Origin: Steroidobacteraceae bacterium
Lineage (GTDB): Bacteria; Pseudomonadota; Gammaproteobacteria; Steroidobacterales; Steroidobacteraceae
Length of the DNA: 39,929 bases
Reading direction: 5' to 3'
NCBI GenBank assembly: GCA_019683695.1
Contig: JADGHX010000024.1
Location: forward strand, 1-39,929
A model generated the notes under the pieces. The model had not been told where the DNA came from. It was given only the letters and a program-made list of their open reading frames with translations, and did not search any database. A program made the translations under genes and the position numbers. Below, in pieces: positions 35,698 through 39,929 of the stretch; the stretch's first letter is position 1, and each line of letters opens with the position of its first letter.

Positions 35698-38046
35698 TCA
35701 ATCCTCATCGGCCTGCGCGGAGGACGGCCCGAAGGAATACCTCACACCCAGCCAGGCGCCGCGCGGAGCACCGGGGCCCCGGAACTGCTCGGGCTGCGGA
35801 TCCGCGCCCACGGCGGGGCCGAACGTGCGATCCGGGCCCGTGAAGAAGTTCTCCCCCACCACGCCGAAGTTTGCGTAGCGCCGATCGAACAGGTTGTCCA
35901 CTCGCGCGAACACGTCCAGGCGATCCGACACGAGATAGCGTGCATCCAGACTCACGACGGTGTAGCCCGGCAGCGGGCCGTTCACGTCCTGATTGTTCTC
36001 GTCGCCGCGCGCGTATGAGCCCGAGCTGGTGAGCACGTTTGCACCGAGCAGCAGCCGCGGGGTTGCCGCCCAGTCCGCGCGAATCTTGAGCACGTGTCGC
36101 GGGTTGGCGGGAATGCGATCAACCGGAACAACCTCGATGACGCCCTCCTCGTCCGCGCTCGAGTTCGCGGGGCTGCTCTCGAGGAATCCGGATCGAAACG
36201 TCGCGTCCAGAAACGTGTAGCGCATGGCGAAGGACACCGGTCGCAGCTCGGCGCGCAATCCGAGCTCCACGCCTTGCCGCCGTGTCGTGCCGATGTTCGC
36301 GAAAAATCCGGCATTCGTCGCACCCGCGCCGGCGCTGATGAACTGGATATCGTGAAGCAGCCGCGTGCGGTACACCGAAGCGCTCCAGTGCCACACAGCC
36401 GCCGCGGTACCGCGCGCTCCCAGCTCCACTGTTTTCGAGACCACCTCGTGCAACGGCGGGTCCGCGAGAAAGTCGTTCGGCAGCTTGCACGGCGCATTCG
36501 GATCCGCACAGGTGAGCTCCACCGCCGTGGGCGCTCGCACACCTTCGTTATAGCTCGCGTAGGCGGTCAGCTGCGGAGTCGGGTTGTAGTTGACGCCCAC
36601 CGCCGGGTTGAACCGCGAGTACGTGCTTTCGCCGTTGAGCAACGGCGCGATTCCAGTGCGATCTTCTATTCTGATACGTGCGTGGTTGTAGCGACCCGAA
36701 GCGGTGAGCGTCCACTCGGTGCTGAGATTGAAAGTATCCGCGATGAATACCCCCAGATAGCGGCTGCGCGTATCCGCGTCGGTCTCGAGCTCGAATTCAC
36801 CAATGCCGATGGTCCCTCGATCGGCCGTGAACTGCGCTGGCTGGGAGTTCTGCGTGAACCGCGCGCTCGCAAGGTCGGCGCTGGCGCCGAGTGTCAATTG
36901 GTTCTTTCGCCCCGCCGGCTCGCCCGTGAGCACGAGCTGGAGGCCGGCACCGTACCCTTCCTGATCGATGTCCGAAGCGTCGTTCGTCGCCTCGATCCCA
37001 TCTTCGTCGAACTCATCGTTGACGTTGCTGCTCACGTTGCTCGTGCGGTAATCGCGGTAGTACAGATTGCCGCCCACGAGCAGGTTCGGGTTCAGGAAGT
37101 GGCTGCCTTTGGCGGTGGCGAACGCCAGCCTGTTCCGATTCTCGTCCGGGAACGTGTAGGCCTGGCGAATGTCGTCGAGGAACGAGCGCGGCAGCGTTTG
37201 CGTGCCCTCGAGCTCGTTGTCCGCGCCGGTGAAGCTGACATCGAAATCGCTGGTCTCGTTCTGCCATCCGACCTTGCCGAAGAACTGCCGCACGGTGCTC
37301 GGGTTGTGATCGGCCCAACCCTCGTCATCGTAGTACTCCGCGGTCGCGAAATAGTCGACGATGCCGCTCGAGCCGCCCCACTCGAACTGGCCGCTCTTGC
37401 GACCGAACGAGCCGGCGGAGAGCTCGACATTCCCGCCCGGAAACTGTGCGCCGCTCTTCGTATACACGGCCACGGCACCACCCAGCGTGTTGAGACCGAA
37501 TGCGGGATTCGAGCCGGGGATCAGCTGGATGCTCGCGATGGCCGATTGCGGGATCAGGTCCCAGTTGACCACGTCGCCGAACGGTTCGTTGACGCGAACG
37601 CCGTCCTGAAAAATCGACACGCCCTGCGGCGTGCCGAGCAGCGGCGAGGCGCTGAACCCGCGAAAACTGATGTCCGGTTGGAACGGATTACCTTGCGCGG
37701 CATTGGCGGCGATCCCCGTGGGATTCTGCTCGAGGAAATCCGTCACGTTAGTCTGGCGCTGACGCGCCAGATCGCTGCTCGTGAAGATCTGCACATTCGC
37801 GGGCACATCGCGCCGGGCCGTGCCGAGACCCGGGAGCGGTGTCGTTCCGACAACCTCGACGGTCGGCAGCTCCAGCGCTTCAGCCGGATTCTCGCTCCGG
37901 GGGGTTTGTGCGTGCGCCGCGTAGGGGATGCAGAGCGCGCAGAAGACCCCGATGACGGTGGGCGCTGAAGGGGTACGCGTTGCAGACGCTCGCTGCGCTC
38001 GAACGGCGCGCACGAGCGCAGAAACGCACGAGTTGGATCGAATCAC
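35698..38046 (-). CDS. TonB-dependent outer-membrane receptor
   Basis: A 782-residue outer-membrane transporter for siderophores, metals or other scarce nutrients, energised by TonB. It has a signal peptide ending near residue 46 (AAHAQ) and a TonB-box-like ELPTVEVVGTT at about 59-69. The plug domain (about 75-195) contains DFLEQNPTGIAANAAQGN, PDISFRGFSASPLLGTPQGV and DLIPQSAIASIQLIPGSNPAFGLNTLGG. A long beta-barrel follows, with LVSDRLDVFARVDNLFDRRYANFG near the end. Start is GTG at 38046 with AAGGGA seven bases upstream; an ATG further up is followed by a stop. The ligand cannot be told from sequence. No Fur box is convincing in the 166-base upstream gap. Confidence 0.95.
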   Translation of the reverse strand: MIRSNSCVSALVRAVRAQRASATRTPSAPTVIGVFCALCIPYAAHAQTPRSENPAEALELPTVEVVGTTPLPGLGTARRDVPANVQIFTSSDLARQRQTNVTDFLEQNPTGIAANAAQGNPFQPDISFRGFSASPLLGTPQGVSIFQDGVRVNEPFGDVVNWDLIPQSAIASIQLIPGSNPAFGLNTLGGAVAVYTKSGAQFPGGNVELSAGSFGRKSGQFEWGGSSGIVDYFATAEYYDDEGWADHNPSTVRQFFGKVGWQNETSDFDVSFTGADNELEGTQTLPRSFLDDIRQAYTFPDENRNRLAFATAKGSHFLNPNLLVGGNLYYRDYRTSNVSSNVNDEFDEDGIEATNDASDIDQEGYGAGLQLVLTGEPAGRKNQLTLGASADLASARFTQNSQPAQFTADRGTIGIGEFELETDADTRSRYLGVFIADTFNLSTEWTLTASGRYNHARIRIEDRTGIAPLLNGESTYSRFNPAVGVNYNPTPQLTAYASYNEGVRAPTAVELTCADPNAPCKLPNDFLADPPLHEVVSKTVELGARGTAAAVWHWSASVYRTRLLHDIQFISAGAGATNAGFFANIGTTRRQGVELGLRAELRPVSFAMRYTFLDATFRSGFLESSPANSSADEEGVIEVVPVDRIPANPRHVLKIRADWAATPRLLLGANVLTSSGSYARGDENNQDVNGPLPGYTVVSLDARYLVSDRLDVFARVDNLFDRRYANFGVVGENFFTGPDRTFGPAVGADPQPEQFRGPGAPRGAWLGVRYSFGPSSAQADED

Positions 38047-38212
38047 AGTCAGGTCCCTTCAGCGCATCGGCTGGCCCACAACCGGCACATCGCCCGGTGA
38101 TCGTATGCTTGGGGATGATCAATTGGGAGATGTATCGCGAACGACACATTGTTGTCCGGCGCAGCTCTCGCCCGATGCCCGGGGTTAGCAGGCGCCTGCA
38201 CGCCGAAAGCAC

Positions 38213-38569
38213 TCACCCTGCCACGTCACGCGAGGGAGCAATGGCGCCCCCGATGATCGCGCCGATGAGCAGACCCACGCTCGAGAACAGCGCCCACAGG
38301 CCCACGGCCAAACCTCCGATCAAGCCGATGATCGGCGCCCCGAACATGGCGAACGCCGCCCAGAGGATCAGTCCCACCGCGACGGCGGGAAGAATGGCCG
38401 CGCCGAGCGCACGGCCGACCGACCCGGCCTTGTAGCCGCCGACTGCGCCGCCGATCAGGCCATTGATCGCCGGGAGAAAGAACAACACGAGGCTCACTCC
38501 GACCATCCACAAGGCACTCACCATCAGCGACGCGTTGCGCGCCGCTGGCACCGACCTCTCGTGGTTCAT
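38213..38569 (-). CDS. small glycine-rich membrane protein of unknown function
   Basis: A 118-residue hydrophobic protein with three to four predicted membrane segments (about 15-33, 36-52, 58-76, 78-110). Glycines are placed at short intervals (NGLIGGAVGGYKAG, GLLIGAIIGGAIAP), typical of tightly packed helices. I do not recognise a named family. The frame opens at 38587, but the ATG at 38569 has a perfect AGGAG six bases upstream and is the likely start. It precedes the TonB-dependent receptor gene on the same strand, 166 bases away. Confidence 0.72.
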   Translation of the reverse strand: MNHERSVPAARNASLMVSALWMVGVSLVLFFLPAINGLIGGAVGGYKAGSVGRALGAAILPAVAVGLILWAAFAMFGAPIIGLIGGLAVGLWALFSSVGLLIGAIIGGAIAPSRDVAG

Positions 38570-39185
38570 GGATCTCTCCTGATTCATCCAACTGCTGCCG
38601 GCTGCACCGTGCCAACGGCTTCGTCGCGCGTCGCGATACTGCAGCCGCCGCGTCTCATCGCATCCGCTCCGCCCACGCCACCGCTACCGCAATTCTTGCC
38701 CGCAACGTCTTGTCCGATGAGCGCTCATTGAGCGCCGCCCGCATCGGCCGCGAGCGCTTCGGCAGAAGAATGGCTTTTCACACGGCATGTTCCGGAACCG
38801 CGCCGCGGCCCAACGATGCCTCAAGCCAAAACCGCGAGCGCCGCCAGAGCAAGCCAATCGCCGCACCGCTTCCGACAGCAGACACGCTCGACAGCAGTTG
38901 ATCACGGAGAAGCCGCGCCCGGCACCGAATCCGCGAAAACCGAACGCCCGCCGCCTCGCACTCGCCATGCCGAGCCCTGCGCGCTCACGCGCATCCATTC
39001 GGACGTCGCCATGAGCCCTCCGCTCCGACATCAGACCGGCAACCGAACGGCGACACCTGCCCATCAACGTGCGCCCCCGAAGGCGCACGCTACATCGGCA
39101 CATTCCGGTGCGAGCGCGGCGTTTTCGCCGTGGCCGCGCCTGCACACGCCTTGGCTGCGCACACAGCACCCAACCGCCAATCCGC
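38570..39185. other. gene-poor stretch with no recognised feature
   Basis: Several open frames cross this stretch on both strands, but all are Arg/Ser/Ala-rich, lack ribosome binding sites and resemble no family. From about 39100 to 39180 the text begins to resemble the tandem repeat that follows (for example GGTGCGAGCGCGGCGTTTT and CAACCGCCAA), so a decayed extra unit probably lies here. Confidence 0.45.
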
Positions 39186-39713
39186 GATTCCGTCGCGCGC
39201 TCAACTGATCGTCGCAGCGCGATCGGTAAAGCGCGAGCTGTCGCGAACGAACCTCGCGTTCCCGCGGAAATATCGTCCCCGCCTCGCCGCGCAAACGCTG
39301 CCGCGTTCGCCCCCTGCGAGCAGCTGCACGGCAACCGCCGGTCCGCAATTCGTTCGCGCACTCAACTCCACTTCGCATGAGCGTTCCCGCGGAAACATCA
39401 TCCCGGCGTCGCCGCGCAAATGCTGCCGCATTTGCCCACTGCGAGCAGCACGCTAACCGACAGATGACTCCAGCGCGCGTTCAACTCAGCACCGCATGCG
39501 CGACCGACAAGGCGCGAGATGGCGGCGGCGAATGCCGCGTTCCACCGGGAACTTCATCGCCGTGTGTGGTCGCAGCGCGCACGCTGCCGCGCTTTTCCGC
39601 TGCGCGCGGCGCGCTATCCGACGGCTGATTCCATCGCGCGCTCAACTCAGCGCTGCATGCACGACTGGCAAAGCGCGAGGTGGCAGGTGCGAATGCCGCG
39701 TTTCAGCGGAGAC
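39186..39713. repeat. imperfect tandem repeat, 161-base period, about 3.3 units
   Basis: Four copies of a GATTCC-(G/A)TCGCGCGCTCAAC-like anchor begin at 39186, 39347, 39466 and 39627, so the spacings are 161, 119 and 161 bases. The second unit lacks about 40 bases after the anchor. Shared inner blocks include AAAGCGCGAG (units 1 and 4, near-match in 3), GCGAATGCCGCGTTTC (3 and 4), GCGTTCCCGCGGAAA (1 and 2) and CACTGCGAGCAGC-like text (1 and 2). Units are diverged, at roughly 70-80 percent identity by eye. No reading frame is kept through the array. The fourth unit breaks off around 39713, just before the transposase gene. Confidence 0.8.
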
Positions 39714-39929
39714 TGTGTGAGAACGTGCTGTAATGCGGGAATGACACCATCGGGGTTGGGAGTACCGATGCGCCACGTTCAGGGGGAGAGCCGGCATCAG
39801 ATCGCGTTGTTGCCGGAGTCACTGGAGGATTTCGTCGCAGCAGATCACCCGGTGCGAGTGATCGATGCCTATATCGAGCGGCTGGACATGGGTGCCCTGG
39901 GGTTCGCCAAGGCGGTGCCCAAAGAGACC
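39714..39929 (+). mobile_element. left end of an IS1182-family insertion sequence, cut by the window edge
   Basis: The boundary is placed where the fourth tandem-repeat unit stops matching the third (about 39713), roughly 55 bases before the transposase ATG. The terminal inverted repeat cannot be confirmed because the right end is outside the window. The exact first base may differ by several positions. Confidence 0.55.
39768..39929 (+). CDS. IS1182-family transposase, N-terminal part
   Basis: The first 54 codons of a transposase that continues past the window. The translation starts MRHVQGESRHQIALLPESL and continues EDFVAADHPVRVIDAYIERL, then DMGALGFAKAVPKET. This is the N-terminal domain pattern of IS1182-type DDE transposases (LPESL-D-(Y/F)V, then HPVRVIDA and LGF). 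The ATG at 39768 has GGGAG five bases upstream; an in-frame ATG at 39741 is a weaker alternative. Whether the transposase is intact cannot be judged from this fragment. Confidence 0.85.
   Translation, partial: MRHVQGESRHQIALLPESLEDFVAADHPVRVIDAYIERLDMGALGFAKAVPKET

Noticed and set aside
36094-37968. A 624-codon plus-strand frame opposite the TonB-dependent receptor
   Set aside because: Entirely within a clear receptor gene on the other strand, with low-complexity Arg/Val/Ala composition.
38047-38212. Fur box upstream of the TonB-dependent receptor
   Set aside because: Only a short AT-rich patch (ATGATCAATT) is present; it does not reach a convincing match to the 19-base Fur site.
38684-39361. 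A 225-codon minus-strand frame in the gene-poor right part
   Set aside because: Arg/Cys/Ser-rich, no ribosome binding site, overlaps the decayed repeat region and resembles no family.
39186-39713. CRISPR array
   Set aside because: The repeated units are long (161 bases), diverged and contiguous, without short identical repeats separated by unique spacers, and no cas genes are nearby.

Overview
This GC-rich window reads as a chromosomal segment of a gammaproteobacterium. The best taxonomic clues are the block dnaQ - rnhA - yafS-type methyltransferase next to a divergent mltD, then fabI and ppiD. That core order is typical of gammaproteobacteria, and the GC-rich Xanthomonadales/Nevskiales/Steroidobacter side is an inference from base composition and gene order only. 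About half of the window is a surface-polysaccharide locus lying directly downstream of dnaQ.

Region 1 (1-10433, minus strand) is one long, tightly packed operon. In transcription order it encodes a very large SLBB outer-membrane exporter, a Wzz-type chain-length protein, a Wzy-type polymerase, Gmd and GDP-fucose synthase (GDP-L-fucose), a small methyltransferase, a MurJ/Wzx-type flippase, a CgeB-like glycosyltransferase, and the first codons of another gene running off the left edge. Most neighbours overlap by 1-4 bases or are 0-6 bases apart. Region 2 (10434-13558) has a divergent control region and, on the plus strand, a Wzi-like outer-membrane capsule assembly protein and a DUF707 putative glycosyltransferase. 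Region 3 (13562-20178, minus strand) adds sugar-nucleotide genes: a TviB-type UDP-HexNAc dehydrogenase, a UDP-glucuronate 4-epimerase-type enzyme, a DegT sugar aminotransferase, glucose-6-phosphate isomerase and UDP-galactopyranose mutase. Together they predict a Wzx/Wzy-dependent polymer that may contain fucose, galactofuranose, a uronic or HexNAc-uronic acid and an amino sugar. No initiating sugar-phosphate transferase and no Wzc kinase or phosphatase is visible; they may lie beyond the left edge.

Region 4 (20327-28599) is housekeeping: dnaQ, rnhA and a methyltransferase (minus), mltD and fabI (plus), then a dicarboxylate/amino-acid symporter and the periplasmic chaperone ppiD (minus). Region 5 (28600-38569) is more varied: an M23 endopeptidase divergent from a secreted HExxH protease with TPR-like repeats, a class V aminotransferase, an AHSA1/SRPBCC protein, a secreted protein of uncertain function, a TonB-dependent receptor and a small glycine-rich membrane protein. 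Region 6 (38570-39929) has no convincing gene until the right edge. It holds an imperfect tandem repeat with a 161-base period that runs straight into the start of an IS1182-family transposase cut by the window end.

Several starts were moved from the longest open frame to internal codons on the basis of ribosome binding sites, stop-start overlaps, signal peptides or family N-termini; each case is explained in its entry. No tRNA, rRNA or CRISPR array was found.
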